From Pseudarthrobacter naphthalenicus (GTDB lineage: Bacteria > Actinomycetota > Actinomycetes > Actinomycetales > Micrococcaceae), in the NCBI RefSeq assembly GCF_029076445.1, contig NZ_JARESG010000016.1, positions 40,250 to 104,249 of the forward strand: 64,000 nucleotides of DNA. The letters are read 5' to 3'. The translations under genes were made by a program, and so were the position numbers. This document shows, piece by piece, positions 17,013 to 25,548 of this stretch; the first letter of the stretch is position 1, and the number at the start of each line of letters is the position of its first letter. The notes under the pieces were generated by a model. It searched no databases and was not told the origin of the DNA. It saw only the letters and a program-made list of their open reading frames with translations.

Positions 17013-17486
17013 TCAGGGCAGTGAAGAGACTACCTCGTCGCGGGATCCGCGGCGGTTCGCGAGCATCCTCATCACCACGGCCGTAATGGTCGTCACCGCC
17101 ATGGCCGCAAAGAAGACTGCTCCGGTGTTGAAGAGCACCTGCGCCACCCCCGGGAGCGGGGCAGCAGCGTCAGCGGCGATCATAATCGTGGCATGGTAAG
17201 CGGCCGTGGCGGCCAGCCAGAGCGCCCCGGCTACGGTGACAGCCAGCGACCAGCGCGAAAACCAGCGCTTCCCGGCCCGGTAAGACAGGGCCACGGCCAG
17301 CAGGACAATCCCGACGACGGTCAGCAACTGTGCGGGCAACAGATACGGTCCGGCGACGAGCCCGACCGGGATACACAGCCCGCCGATCATCAGCAGCCGC
17401 CGGCCGCCAAGCGGCATTCCCGCCGGGCCGGGCGTGGGGCCAGCCGCCCGCTGCAGGTCCTCGGGTGTCGTGTTTTCCGCTGTCAT
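17013..17486 (-). CDS. Four-helix membrane protein, unknown function
   Basis: About 157 residues from ATG 17486, with AAAGGA six bases upstream. A cytoplasmic Pro/Gly-rich N-terminus is followed by four hydrophobic segments ('LLMIGGLCIPVGLVAGPYLL', 'LLTVVGIVLLAVALSY', 'LAVTVAGALWLAATAAYH', 'AAMAVTTITAVVMRML'). No conserved catalytic motif is seen. It lies inside the metal island between the CopC operon and the lspA/ATPase operon, on the opposite strand to CopC. Confidence 0.7.
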   Translation of the reverse strand: MTAENTTPEDLQRAAGPTPGPAGMPLGGRRLLMIGGLCIPVGLVAGPYLLPAQLLTVVGIVLLAVALSYRAGKRWFSRWSLAVTVAGALWLAATAAYHATIMIAADAAAPLPGVAQVLFNTGAVFFAAMAVTTITAVVMRMLANRRGSRDEVVSSLP

Positions 17487-17684
17487 CGCATTTCCTTTAA
17501 CCATCATCGTGGACCTGTCCTGGGTGGACGCAGGCCGGTTTCCGGGCCCGTATCGGCCCCTGACGACAGTACAGGATCAGATGGATCGACACTTCCGACG
17601 GCCCGGCCGGACAGGCCGCAGCCATGCGACCGGCGGTTAGTATCAGGACCACGCAGTGTCCGGGTCTGACTGCCGCTGCCCAGA

Positions 17685-18002
17685 TCAGCTTCCCCCGTGC
17701 GGTACGGCCCCGCTGATCGGCGGCTCGCTGGCTCCGGTGACAACCCTGTTGCCGGACACGGCCTGGCTGTCCTGCTCCGAGGTGCTGAACTGCGCCCGGT
17801 AGCGCACGCGCCGGATGCGTCTGGTCATAGACACCATGAGCAGCACAACTGCTATGACCATGAAGGCCGTCATCGCGAATCCCAGGAATCCCGGCGTCAC
17901 CTGGTCCGCGCTCAAGCCAGGCCTCAATCCGTCGTTACCAGGACCGGGAGTCGGCATCGTGCTCAGGGCACGACTGCCGGCTGCTGCCAAAAAATTTTGC
18001 AC
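17685..18002 (-). CDS. Single-helix membrane protein, GPGNDGLRPG family (copy 1)
   Basis: 105 residues from GTG 18002. The start is fixed by comparison with a paralogue at 29315-29641: both have AAAGGATGA, a short spacer, then GTGCA. Layout: short N-terminus 'ALSTMPTPGPGNDGLRPGLS', then 'ADQVTPGFLGF', one membrane helix ('AMTAFMVIAVVLLMVSM'), 'TRRIRRVRYRAQF' and a polar tail. From memory it resembles the small protein encoded beside the mycothiol conjugate amidase gene in actinobacterial chromosomes; that link is not certain. A perfect palindrome lies 43 bases upstream. Confidence 0.75.
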   Translation of the reverse strand: MQNFLAAAGSRALSTMPTPGPGNDGLRPGLSADQVTPGFLGFAMTAFMVIAVVLLMVSMTRRIRRVRYRAQFSTSEQDSQAVSGNRVVTGASEPPISGAVPHGGS

Positions 18003-18044
18003 TGGGTCATCCTTTCTTGTCGGGTACTTCCGGAGGGGCATATG

Positions 18045-18066
18045 CCATGGATGATGTCATCCATGG
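18045..18066. promoter_or_regulatory. Perfect 22-base palindrome upstream of the small membrane protein
   Basis: Arms CCATGGATGA (18045-18054) and TCATCCATGG (18057-18066) separated by TG. It lies in the leader of the minus-strand gene starting at 18002. On the plus strand it is also the beginning of a possible 36-codon frame (18042-18152, 'MPWMMSSMVVAAITAAATA') preceded by GGAGGGG, so operator and micro-ORF readings compete. Confidence 0.5.
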
Positions 18067-18184
18067 TGGTCGCAGCGATCACGGCCGCCGCGACAGCGCC
18101 GGTGGCAAGCATAGGTTTTGTCGGCGTAAATGACCGCAGGAGACAGTTCTAGCAGCGCGGGCAGGGACGGGTGCGGCGTGAAAA

Positions 18185-18703
18185 TCAGTCCCCGGTCTTT
18201 AGCCCCGAGGTCCGGAGAGCGCCGAGAATGTACAGACCCACCCCGACGGTGACGAAGGCGTCGGCGAGGTTAAAGGTGGGAAACCATCCGCTGTGCAGGT
18301 AATCCACGACACCGCGCCCGTCGAGCCGGTCGATGAAGTTACCGGCGCCGCCGCCCAAAGTCAGTGCCGCACCCGCCCGTGAGAGTCCCGACATCCCGGG
18401 CGCCGTCGACAGGGCGTACCACGTCATGGCCAAAATGATCGTGCCGGTGGCACCGGTGACGAGCCAGGGGGCCAGGTCCGCGCCGAAGCTGAAGGCGACA
18501 CCGGTGTTATACAGCATCCGGATGTTCAACGGCCCTAAATCGACGGTCTCACCCCTGGAGAGCAGGGTTTCGGCCAGGGATTTGATCAGAAGGTCTGCGG
18601 TGGCAAGGACGGCGGCCCAGATGAGCAGAAAAATCCTGGTTCCTTTTGCGGTCCCGACAACCGGCGGCGTCACCGAAGGGCTTGCCGGGGACTGGGTGCT
18701 CAT
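18185..18703 (-). CDS. lspA: Lipoprotein signal peptidase (signal peptidase II)
   Basis: 172 residues with four membrane helices. The catalytic Asp boxes are intact: 'GGAGNFIDRLDGRGVVDYLH' (first Asp) and 'FPTFNLADAFVTVG' (second Asp), with the conserved 'YNTGVAFSFG'. Start overlaps the stop of the upstream P-type ATPase (ATGA), so it is the last gene of an ArsR-ATPase-LspA operon. The arrangement mirrors lead/cadmium operons in which LspA (PbrC-like) accompanies the ATPase (established for pbr systems). A broken second copy lies at 7.9-8.3 kb. Confidence 0.92.
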   Translation of the reverse strand: MSTQSPASPSVTPPVVGTAKGTRIFLLIWAAVLATADLLIKSLAETLLSRGETVDLGPLNIRMLYNTGVAFSFGADLAPWLVTGATGTIILAMTWYALSTAPGMSGLSRAGAALTLGGGAGNFIDRLDGRGVVDYLHSGWFPTFNLADAFVTVGVGLYILGALRTSGLKTGD

Positions 18704-20652
18704 GCTGCCGGTTCCAGTGCCGGTGCCGGCGTCGCGGACAGGACCGCGGTCTTGCGGCTGAGCCGGCCGGCGCGGACGCCGTTGGCGATCACCAAAATCT
18801 CGGCCAGTTCGTGGATGAGGACCACCGCGGCGAGGCCGAGCAGGCCGAACAGTGCCAGCGGGATCAGGATGGCGATCAGCAGCAGGGACAGGCCAACATT
18901 CTGCAGCATGATCGCCCGGGTCCTGCGGGCGTGGTCCAAAACCTGGGGCAGGTGGTGCAGGTCTTCGCCCATCAGGGCGATGTCAGCGGTTTCGATCGCG
19001 ACGTCGGTGCCCATGGCTCCCATGGCGACGCCGGTGTCTGCGGTGGCCAGGGCGGGTGCGTCGTTGACGCCGTCACCGACCATGGCGGTGGGCTGGCGGG
19101 TCTGGAGTGTGCGGATGATTTCGGCCTTGTCTTCGGGGCGGAGGTCGGCGTGGACTTCCGTGATGCCCGCTTCCTTGCCCAGGGCGGCTGCGGTGAGGGC
19201 GTTGTCGCCGGTCAGCATGGCCGTGGTGTAGCCGGAGGCGTTCAGCCGGGCGATGACTTCACGGGCTTCGGGCCGCAGTTCGTCGCGGACCGCGACGGCG
19301 CCGATCACGTCGCCGCCGGATTCGATGAGGACGGCGGTGGCGCCTGCCGTTTGCATCCGCTCGACCTCGGCTGCCAGCGGCCCGGGGCTGATCCAGCCCG
19401 GCCGGCCCAGGCGGACGGCCTTCCCCTGGAACAGACCTTGGAGGCCTGCGCCGGGGATGGTGTCCACGTCCGTCACGGCGGACCGGTCCGGTGTGGCGGC
19501 GAGGATGGCGCGGGCGAGCGGGTGTTCACTGCGGGACTCCAGCCCTGCCGCGAGGGCGAGGACTTCGTCCCGGGTGACGGATCCGGTGGCGGCGACATCG
19601 ATGACTTCGGGCCTGTTCCGGGTCAGGGTGCCGGTCTTGTCCAGGGCGATGGTGCGGATCCGGCCAAGGGTTTCCAGCGCTCCGCCGCCTTTGATAAGCA
19701 CCCCGATGCGGCTGGCGGCACCAACAGAGGCCACGACCGTGACCGGAACGGCGATAGCCAGCGCGCAGGGCGACGCGGCGACGAGGACGACAAGGGCGCG
19801 TTCAAACCACAGCAGGGGTTCGCCCACGATGAAACCGAAGATGATGATGAGGGCGGCGGCAATCAGGATGCCGGGGACGAGTTTCTTGGCGATGTTGTCT
19901 GCCAGGCGCTGCCCGGGTCCCTTGCGGGACTGTTCGGTCTCGACGATGTGCACGATGCGGGCCAGGGAGTTGTTCTCCGCTGTGCTGGTCACTTCGACCT
20001 CCAGCGGACCGGTGCCGTTGATCGACCCGGCATAGACCTCGTTTCCCGGGCCAGCCTCGACGGGCACGGATTCCCCGGTCAGCGCGGAGGTGTCCAGGGA
20101 CGTGCGTCCCGTGAGGATCCTGCCGTCAGTGGCCAGCCGTTCCCCGGGTCGAACGATCAGCCGGTCGCCGGGGACGAGCTCTGCCGGGTCAACCGTGATC
20201 TCTGCCCCCCCGCGCAGGACCGTTGCTTCGGCCGGGACCAGGTCCAGCAGCGCGCGCAGGCCGCGGCGGGTTTTGGCCATCGAGTATTCCTCGAGCCCTT
20301 CGGAGATCGCGTAAAGGAAGGCGAGCATGGCCGCTTCCTCGACCTCGCCCAGGGCGACGGCGCCGGCCGCGGCGATCGTCATCAGCGTGCCGACGCCGAT
20401 CTTGCCTTTAGCCAGGCGCCGGAGGGTGGAGGGTGCGAACGTCCATGCCGCGACCAGCAGCGCCCCGATTTCCAGGCACAGGCGCAGCCAGTCCGGGCCG
20501 GCCGCCAGTCCCAGGATCCATCCGGCCAGGAGCAGGGCGCCCGCGACCGCTGCGGCCCTGATCTCGCTGACCTGCCAGAACCCGGCCGCTTCCTCCGCCT
20601 CGTCGGCTTCAGTTGCGGGCTTGTCGTCGCTGCAGCCGCAGGCGTCACTCAT
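18700..20652 (-). CDS. P1B-type heavy-metal ATPase (CadA/ZntA-like)
   Basis: 650 residues. N-terminus has only a short Cys motif ('SDACGCSDD') instead of a full HMA domain. Actuator 'TGES' at 192-195, transport motif 'SPCALAIAVP' at 294-296, phosphorylation 'DKTGTLT' at 338-344, 'SEHPLA' at 377, hinge 'GDGVNDAPAL' near 540, and a last helix 'LIHELAEILVIANGVRAGR'. The SPC motif and C-terminal helix point to Zn/Cd/Pb export. It is the middle gene of an operon: ArsR start region, ATPase, LspA, each overlapping by four bases. Confidence 0.92.
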   Translation of the reverse strand: MSDACGCSDDKPATEADEAEEAAGFWQVSEIRAAAVAGALLLAGWILGLAAGPDWLRLCLEIGALLVAAWTFAPSTLRRLAKGKIGVGTLMTIAAAGAVALGEVEEAAMLAFLYAISEGLEEYSMAKTRRGLRALLDLVPAEATVLRGGAEITVDPAELVPGDRLIVRPGERLATDGRILTGRTSLDTSALTGESVPVEAGPGNEVYAGSINGTGPLEVEVTSTAENNSLARIVHIVETEQSRKGPGQRLADNIAKKLVPGILIAAALIIIFGFIVGEPLLWFERALVVLVAASPCALAIAVPVTVVASVGAASRIGVLIKGGGALETLGRIRTIALDKTGTLTRNRPEVIDVAATGSVTRDEVLALAAGLESRSEHPLARAILAATPDRSAVTDVDTIPGAGLQGLFQGKAVRLGRPGWISPGPLAAEVERMQTAGATAVLIESGGDVIGAVAVRDELRPEAREVIARLNASGYTTAMLTGDNALTAAALGKEAGITEVHADLRPEDKAEIIRTLQTRQPTAMVGDGVNDAPALATADTGVAMGAMGTDVAIETADIALMGEDLHHLPQVLDHARRTRAIMLQNVGLSLLLIAILIPLALFGLLGLAAVVLIHELAEILVIANGVRAGRLSRKTAVLSATPAPALEPAA

Positions 20653-21035
20653 CGGGCGTTCTCCTTCGTCAATCCGGCACCAGTGCTACCGGCGCCGTAG
20701 TTCGGGCACAGGCTAACGGCGTTGCCGGTCGCGGCAAGCAGGATCTCGGCCTGGGCGAGCATGTCCATCAGTTCCGGGCGGGACAGCGAGTAATAGACGC
20801 TGCGGCCCTGGACCCGGCCCTCGACGAGGCGGCAGTCCCGCAGACATGCCACATGCGCCGACACCGTCGACTGGGCCAGGCCCAGTTCGCCGGCAAGCTC
20901 GCCTACGCGCACTTCACCGCCGGCCATCCGCTTCACGATGCTCAACCGCGTCGGGTCGCTCAAGGAATGAAACAGCGCGGCTGCAGGATCGAGCCGGCCG
21001 CAGCCATCATCCGAACCGCCAATTTGAATCGTCAT
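20649..21035 (-). CDS. ArsR-family metal sensor (CadC/CmtR group)
   Basis: 128 residues. The winged-helix core 'LGLAQSTVSAHVACLRDCRLV' has two Cys in the recognition helix, as in CmtR and CadC-like sensors, and another Cys in the tail 'VSLCPNYG'. Predicted to sense Cd(II), Pb(II) or Zn(II) through these thiols and to repress the overlapping ATPase gene. The start codon lies six bases after TATCAT, with no ribosome site, so translation is probably leaderless. The divergent CcdA gene starts about 120 bases away. Confidence 0.85.
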   Translation of the reverse strand: MTIQIGGSDDGCGRLDPAAALFHSLSDPTRLSIVKRMAGGEVRVGELAGELGLAQSTVSAHVACLRDCRLVEGRVQGRSVYYSLSRPELMDMLAQAEILLAATGNAVSLCPNYGAGSTGAGLTKENAR

Positions 21036-21047
21036 ATGGCGATGATA
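21032..21047 (-). promoter_or_regulatory. -10 element and dyad at the ArsR start
   Basis: On the minus strand TATCAT (21047-21042) precedes ATG 21035 by six bases. TCAT/ATGA arms (21032-21035, 21042-21045) flank the start, so repressor binding here would block both polymerase and initiation. Confidence 0.5.
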
Positions 21048-21152
21048 GCTTAGAGCGGTGATGTTATCGATGGAAACCTGTTGCCGTTCGTCATGGTTTC
21101 GCCGCCCGGCGCACGGGCCCGGTATTGCCAGGGCGGCCTGGAGGCGGGAACC

Positions 21153-21902
21153 ATGACGATCGGCGGATTTTTCGCCGAGATGGTGCAGTCAGGCTCGCTG
21201 TTCATGGCCATCCCGCTGGCCATGATTGCCGGCACCGTCTCCTTCATCTCGCCGTGCATCCTGCCCCTTGTCCCGGGGTACCTGGGCTACGTCTCCGGAA
21301 TATCCGACCCCACCAGGGCAGATAACCGGCGTCGTGTGCTGGCGGGGGTAGGACTGTTTATTCTCGGATTCGCGGCCGTTTTCACCCTCTATGGTGCGGC
21401 GTTCGGTGTGATGGGCGGTTGGCTGGTCCGCTGGCAGGACACGCTGATCCGGGTGCTGGGTCTCTTCGTCATCCTGATGGGTTTGGTCCTGATCGGCAGG
21501 TTCCCGTTCCTGCAAACCACCAAAAAATTATCGTTCAAGCCCCGGACCGGCGTTGCCGGGGCCCCGCTCCTGGGGATTGTCTTCGGACTGGGGTGGACCC
21601 CGTGCATGGGGCCCACCCTCAGCGCGGTCCTGGCGCTGAGCACCACCACCGGTGATCCATGGCGCGGCGCCCTGCTCGGCTTCCTCTACTGCCTCGGGCT
21701 GGGGATCCCTTTTGTTCTGGTCGCTTTGGGCCTGAACTGGGTGAGCCGGACGCTGGGGTTCATCCGCCGGCATATCCGCGCCTTCAATATCGTGGGCGGC
21801 TGCTTGCTGATTCTGGTCGGAGTTCTGATGGCTTCGGGTGTCTGGATGCTCTGGATCTACCAACTGCAAAACCTTGCCGCGACTATCACCACCCCTGTCT
21901 AG
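21153..21902 (+). CDS. ccdA: Cytochrome c biogenesis protein CcdA
   Basis: 249 residues from ATG 21153, preceded by GGAGG. The upstream in-frame extension to 21081 is rejected. Six-helix DsbD-type transporter with both redox-active Cys: '[20 protein letters not shown]' and '[16 protein letters not shown]'. It moves electrons from cytoplasmic thioredoxin to extracytoplasmic thiol proteins. Its partner is the TlpA/ResA-like lipoprotein 13 bases downstream, with which it forms an operon. No ResB or full CcsB sits beside it; a 5'-truncated CcsB is 12 kb away. Confidence 0.92.
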   Translation: MTIGGFFAEMVQSGSLFMAIPLAMIAGTVSFISPCILPLVPGYLGYVSGISDPTRADNRRRVLAGVGLFILGFAAVFTLYGAAFGVMGGWLVRWQDTLIRVLGLFVILMGLVLIGRFPFLQTTKKLSFKPRTGVAGAPLLGIVFGLGWTPCMGPTLSAVLALSTTTGDPWRGALLGFLYCLGLGIPFVLVALGLNWVSRTLGFIRRHIRAFNIVGGCLLILVGVLMASGVWMLWIYQLQNLAATITTPV

Positions 21903-21915
21903 GAGGTACCAAAAC

Positions 21916-22545
21916 ATGAAGTCACACCGCCCCGGCTTTCCAGCCCCTGTCCCGCTGCCGGCGCGGCGGGGCGTGCTGCTGGGCGCAGCCTCGGCCGCGA
22001 TCCTGCTGGCCGGCTGCGCCGCACCGGACGACACCTTGGCTGCCCAGGCCAAGGCCGGAGACAACAAGAACTACATCGCCGGGGACGGCTCGGTCTCCGA
22101 ATACGCCACCAACACCCGGGGCGCTGCAGTTGAAATGACCGGCAAACTCTTTGACGGATCGGTTGTCAGCTCCACCGACTGGAAAGGAACCGTGACAGTC
22201 CTGAACGTCTGGTACGCCGCGTGCGCGCCGTGCCGCAAGGAGGCCCCCGACCTGGAAGCCCTGCACCAGGAATTCAAAACCGACGGCGTTCGGTTTTACG
22301 GGATCAACGTCCGCGACACAGCCGCCACCGCCGCGGCCTTTGCACGCACCTTCGGCACAACCTACCCCAGCATCAACGACGCAGACGGCGGTGTCCTTCT
22401 GGCCCTGGCCGATCATGTCCCGCCGCGCGCCGTGCCAACAACCCTGGTCCTGGACAAACAGGGCAAGGTCAGCGCCCGCGTCCTTGGCTTGGCCGAGAAG
22501 GGCACACTCAAAGCGCTGGTCAGCACTGCGCTGCAAGAATCCTGA
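21916..22545 (+). CDS. TlpA/ResA-like thioredoxin lipoprotein
   Basis: 209 residues from ATG 21916, with GGAGG at ideal spacing. The N-terminus '[22 protein letters not shown]' is a lipoprotein signal with lipobox LAGC. The thioredoxin domain carries '[17 protein letters not shown]' (CAPC active site) and '[13 protein letters not shown]' with the cis-Pro. It should keep apocytochrome c or other exported thiols reduced, powered by CcdA upstream. Being a lipoprotein, it would be a substrate of LspA, also encoded in this island. Confidence 0.9.
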   Translation: MKSHRPGFPAPVPLPARRGVLLGAASAAILLAGCAAPDDTLAAQAKAGDNKNYIAGDGSVSEYATNTRGAAVEMTGKLFDGSVVSSTDWKGTVTVLNVWYAACAPCRKEAPDLEALHQEFKTDGVRFYGINVRDTAATAAAFARTFGTTYPSINDADGGVLLALADHVPPRAVPTTLVLDKQGKVSARVLGLAEKGTLKALVSTALQES

Positions 22546-22600
22546 ACTGTGGCGAGCACCCGCAGTCCCGTGGCGTACTTCCGGCCTGCGGGTGGGCGCA

Positions 22601-22798
22601 CTCATGTTTTGGGCGTTCTTCTACAACGCCGTCGGCGTCCCGGTCGCGGCCCTGGGTCTGCTTAATCCGATGATCGCAGGCGCCGCGATGGCAGCCAGCT
22701 CGGTCCTGGTTGTCAGCAACTCTTTGCGGCTGCGCCGTTTCACCAGGCAGAAGACGTCCGGGGCCCCGGCCACGCCCGCACCCGCACCCATCCGCTGA
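22601..22798 (+). pseudogene. C-terminal stub of a copper-type P1B ATPase
   Basis: About 65 codons: '[45 protein letters not shown]' in the open frame. This is the last two helices of CopA/CtpV-type ATPases, including the copper-site 'YN' and 'MxxSS' elements. The rest of the ATPase is missing, and the sequence just upstream (22546-22600) is unrelated, so this is a deletion scar at the end of the CcdA/TlpA operon. A terminator-like hairpin follows. Confidence 0.8.
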
Positions 22799-22850
22799 TC
22801 AGGAATCAGGGGTGCCTGCCGCGAGGTGAACGATCCTGCGCGGGCATGGA

Positions 22851-22897
22851 GAAGGCCGGTGATGCGCCGCCCCCAAGGCAGCGAATCACCGGCCTTC
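22851..22897. terminator. Hairpin terminator between convergent units
   Basis: GAAGGCCGGTGAT (22851-22863) pairs with ATCACCGGCCTTC (22885-22897) around a 21-base loop. It serves the NlpC gene on the minus strand and possibly the ATPase stub on the plus strand. Confidence 0.7.
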
Positions 22898-22906
22898 ACG
22901 TTCCTA

Positions 22907-23664
22907 TTAGCCCGCGCGTACGAAGGTGACAGCACCCTTGGATGTCATCCACGTCAGGGGGTGGACTGCGGTTTCGTTCTTGCCGTTCAGACCGGAGCTA
23001 AGCACCTGGCCGTTGCCGACGTAAATTCCTACGTGGCCAGGCTGCATCACCATGTCACCGGGCTGCGGGTCCGTGACAACCGTGCCGTAGTTCATGAACT
23101 GCATCGGACCGAGGTCCCCGACAGGGATCCCGGCAGCATTAAGGGCGTTTTCCACCAATCGTGTGCAGTCCTGAATCATGCCAATCTGGGCGTAGGCGGC
23201 CGAAACCATCGTGGCATTCACTCCGCCTACTGCAGGAGCGGCCGCAGGTGCAGCCGCCGGCGTGACGGTGATCTGAGCCTTTGCCTTCGCAACGGCAGGC
23301 GCCGCGGCCGCGGTTGCCCGGGGGCCTCAACGACAGGTTTGGGTGCTTCCACGACCGGCGCCGGCGTGGTCTCCACGGCGGGACGCTCGTAGGAGATCCG
23401 GACCGTGGAATCTGCGCTGAGCGGAGTCTGTACCTGGCCGGTGAGCTCCAGGTTTGAGGTCGGCTCCGCGTCCCGCTGGGCCGGGGCCTCTGCTGCCTGT
23501 GCGGCGATGCCGCTGGTCAGGACGAGCCCGGAAGCCGCTGCGATGACGGCCGCCTGACGGCCCACACCGCCGGCGTTGTCAGCGACGGATTTGGACAGGA
23601 CCGCAAGGGCGCTGGTCTGGACGGGGACCGCGCGGCGGCGGCCGTGTGCTTTGCGAATGGGCAT
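22907..23664 (-). pseudogene. NlpC/P60 cell-wall hydrolase with one frameshift
   Basis: Two frames join into one protein. The N-terminal part from ATG 23664 has a signal region 'AAVIAAASGLVLTSGIAAQA' and a Val/Pro/Glu-rich linker. Near 23320, at a CCCCCGGG run, the frame changes. The C-terminal part then continues 'TAAAAPAVAKAKAQITVTPAAAP' into a complete NlpC/P60 domain with 'IQDCTRLVENAL' (catalytic Cys) and 'QPGHVGIYVG' (catalytic His). One added base restores the frame, so this is either a recent mutation or a homopolymer sequencing error. A c-di-AMP riboswitch lies directly upstream. Confidence 0.85.
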
Positions 23665-23677
23665 GAAAGGGCCTCTC

Positions 23678-23865
23678 CCACTGCCTGCGAGGTTAGCTGT
23701 CGGATTCGGATGGGAGACACCCGGCCGCAGTTCCAGCGCAAAGCTGGAGGCGCGGCTTCACCCCAAGGCCTGCCCGAAGCAGGCCACAATTGGTTTCCCC
23801 GTCTCTGCCGGACGAAAGTTTGCGAACGGATCCCGAGGCAGCGGCAGAGTTAGGCAATCTGCTCC
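23678..23865 (-). ncRNA. c-di-AMP riboswitch (ydaO-yuaA class), second copy
   Basis: On the minus strand the conserved blocks appear in order: GACGGGGAAACCAATTG, CTTGGGGTGAAGCC, and CCGAATCCGACAGCTAACC shortly before the NlpC/P60 start codon. Sequence and order match the copy upstream of the M23 gene. Variable hairpins differ between the two, so they are not a recent duplication. Ends are approximate. Confidence 0.92.
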
Positions 23866-23959
23866 GGAGTGCCGCTTTCGGAGAAACCGGCACGGCTTAG
23901 ACCCTACTTCGCCCGAGGCAAATTGTCACATTTGCATAACGGCGCGTCGTGAGTAATCT

Positions 23960-24228
23960 AAGCTACCGCTTGCCCCAGCATCCCCCAGATCATCGGCCAA
24001 CTCGGCGACTTCGGCGATCAGGTCCTTATTCTCATACGCCCAGACCGCCCCCGCAGCGTCATGGCGTTCATTGGCCACCCCTGAGGCTTCGGCCCAAAGC
24101 GGCCCCAGCCAGTCGAGCCGCCTGTTCCGGCAGCATTGCCCGTGTCGCCGCGACCTGTCCCCGGCCGCCTGCTTCTCCTCGACCCACTCCTTCAAATAAC
24201 GTGTCGCGTCGGCGTTGCTTACTCCTAC
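23960..24228 (-). pseudogene. KfrA-like DNA-binding domain remnant
   Basis: One frame gives 'GVSNADATRYLKEWVEEKQAAG'. A second supplies 'ATRAMLPEQAARLAG', and the first resumes 'PLWAEASGVANERHDAAGAVWAYENKDLIAEVAELADDL'. Together this looks like the N-terminal domain of plasmid KfrA-type proteins (helix-turn-helix followed by a long coiled coil). Two frameshifts and lack of start or coiled coil show it is dead. It marks old plasmid-maintenance sequence inside the metal island. Family assignment is from pattern only. Confidence 0.45.
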
Positions 24229-24229
24229 T

Positions 24230-24675
24230 ACTACTAATCCACAAGACCTCCGCCTCGCGCGAGGCGCCTCGCTGTGTTGCCCCCTCCGGGGCCACTTCCC
24301 CCGTTCGACCGGGGCTTCCACACCGGGCCCGCCGTTATTGGGGTGGCCTGTGAAAAAATGAAATATCCGACGCTAAAGCTTTTTTCGATTCGCCGGGCGA
24401 CCCCAGAGTGCCCGGCCCAATCGCACCCGCTTAATGGCATGTCTGACCTTGACGACTGCCGGTGGAGTCTTGCGTTCAGCCTTGCTTCGTCATGCAAGGG
24501 CCGCGTGCCCAGCTCCTCCGCTTGGCTGTGGGGAAACCCGCCTTTCTGGTCCTATCTTCCACAGGCGTCCCTGTGTAGCGTGGCGGGAGCACGAAGTCTG
24601 TGCGATTTGGTCCGTTCCGGTGAATCGGAAAGATCCGCTTCGTCGGGCGGGAGTCGGGGATGAAAGGGTGTCGAT
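24230..24675. other. Gene-free stretch before the ZIP gene
   Basis: About 440 bases with no convincing gene. The last 25 bases carry GAAAGGG, the ribosome binding site for the ZIP transporter. Confidence 0.4.
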
Positions 24676-25395
24676 GTGAATCTCGTGACCCAGTCGTTAT
24701 TTCTGGTCGGTTTTCCTATGGCCGCGGCTGTCCTGGGCTCAATCATCGCGGCGTTCAAGCCGCCGGGCCCGCAACTCTCCAGTGCAATCCAGCATTTCGC
24801 TGCCGGCGTGGTGCTGGCTGCGTTGGCCGGGGAGGTGCTGCCGGAGCTGCGGGCCGAAGGAAATCTAGGGTTCGCAGCTGCCGGGTTCGCGGGAGGTGCG
24901 GGTGTCATGCTCGCGTTGGGCGCGCTCGGCCGGAAAATCGACAGGGCATCCCCGGTGACCGGTTCCCTGCCTGCAGGCCTGCTCGTGGCCGTCGGAATCG
25001 ATCTTCTTTTGGACGGACTGCTCGTTGGGTTGGGAACGGTTCTGGGTGCCAGGCAGGCGCTGATCCTGACCATCGCCCTCACCATCGAAATCCTCTTTCT
25101 GGCTTTGTCCCTGACGGTCGGGCTCAAGGGCAGGGGTCTATCGGGTGTACGTGCCGGGTCTATGAGCAGCGCACTCGGGCTCCTGACTGCAGCCGGTGCG
25201 GTCGGCGGCGCTTTCTTCCTCGGTGGGGCCAGCGGCGAGGTCCTGGCTGTGGTGTTGGCTTTTGGTGCGGCTGCGTTGTTGTATTTGACGGTCGAGGAGC
25301 TGCTGACCGAGGCGCACGAGCAGGAAGAGACGGTGCTCCTGGGTGCGATGTTCTTCCTCGGATTCCTCGTCATCTACGTCCTCGGCGCCCTATAA
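24676..25395 (+). CDS. ZIP-family metal transporter
   Basis: 239 residues from GTG 24676, after GAAAGGG. Eight predicted helices. The metal-path motifs are 'IQHFAAGVVLAALAGEVLPEL' (His and Glu of TM4 equivalent), 'VGIDLLLDGLLVGLG' and 'LTVEELLTEAHEQEE'. ZIP proteins import Zn(II) and related cations, but members sitting next to ArsR/ATPase resistance genes can also act in efflux or in cytosolic balance. It precedes the ArsR gene by 150 bases and is probably a separate unit. Confidence 0.85.
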   Translation: MNLVTQSLFLVGFPMAAAVLGSIIAAFKPPGPQLSSAIQHFAAGVVLAALAGEVLPELRAEGNLGFAAAGFAGGAGVMLALGALGRKIDRASPVTGSLPAGLLVAVGIDLLLDGLLVGLGTVLGARQALILTIALTIEILFLALSLTVGLKGRGLSGVRAGSMSSALGLLTAAGAVGGAFFLGGASGEVLAVVLAFGAAALLYLTVEELLTEAHEQEETVLLGAMFFLGFLVIYVLGAL

Positions 25396-25520
25396 AAAGG
25401 GGGCACTGGATCCATGGACGCCGCGGCACGATGACGGGCTTCGGGACTGGTCCACCCTGGACTGTCGAACGGCCGCACCACATCGGAAATCCGGGAAATG
25501 AACCACCACCCCACCGTTAT

Positions 25521-25548
25521 CTGATCATATGATAACTTGTTCATATGA
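25521..25548. promoter_or_regulatory. Operator candidate: paired TCATATGA palindromes at an ArsR start
   Basis: TCATATGA occurs at 25525-25532 and again at 25541-25548. The second contains the ATG of the ArsR gene. TATGAT (25528-25533) may serve as -10, and no ribosome site is present, so the transcript is probably leaderless and the repressor would sit on the start codon. TGTTCATATGA resembles half-sites of SmtB-type operators. Confidence 0.55.

Noticed and set aside
18646..20700. 684-codon open frame opposite the P-type ATPase
   Set aside because: High-GC antisense shadow, rich in Gly/Asp/Arg, without domains; the minus-strand ATPase has every catalytic motif.
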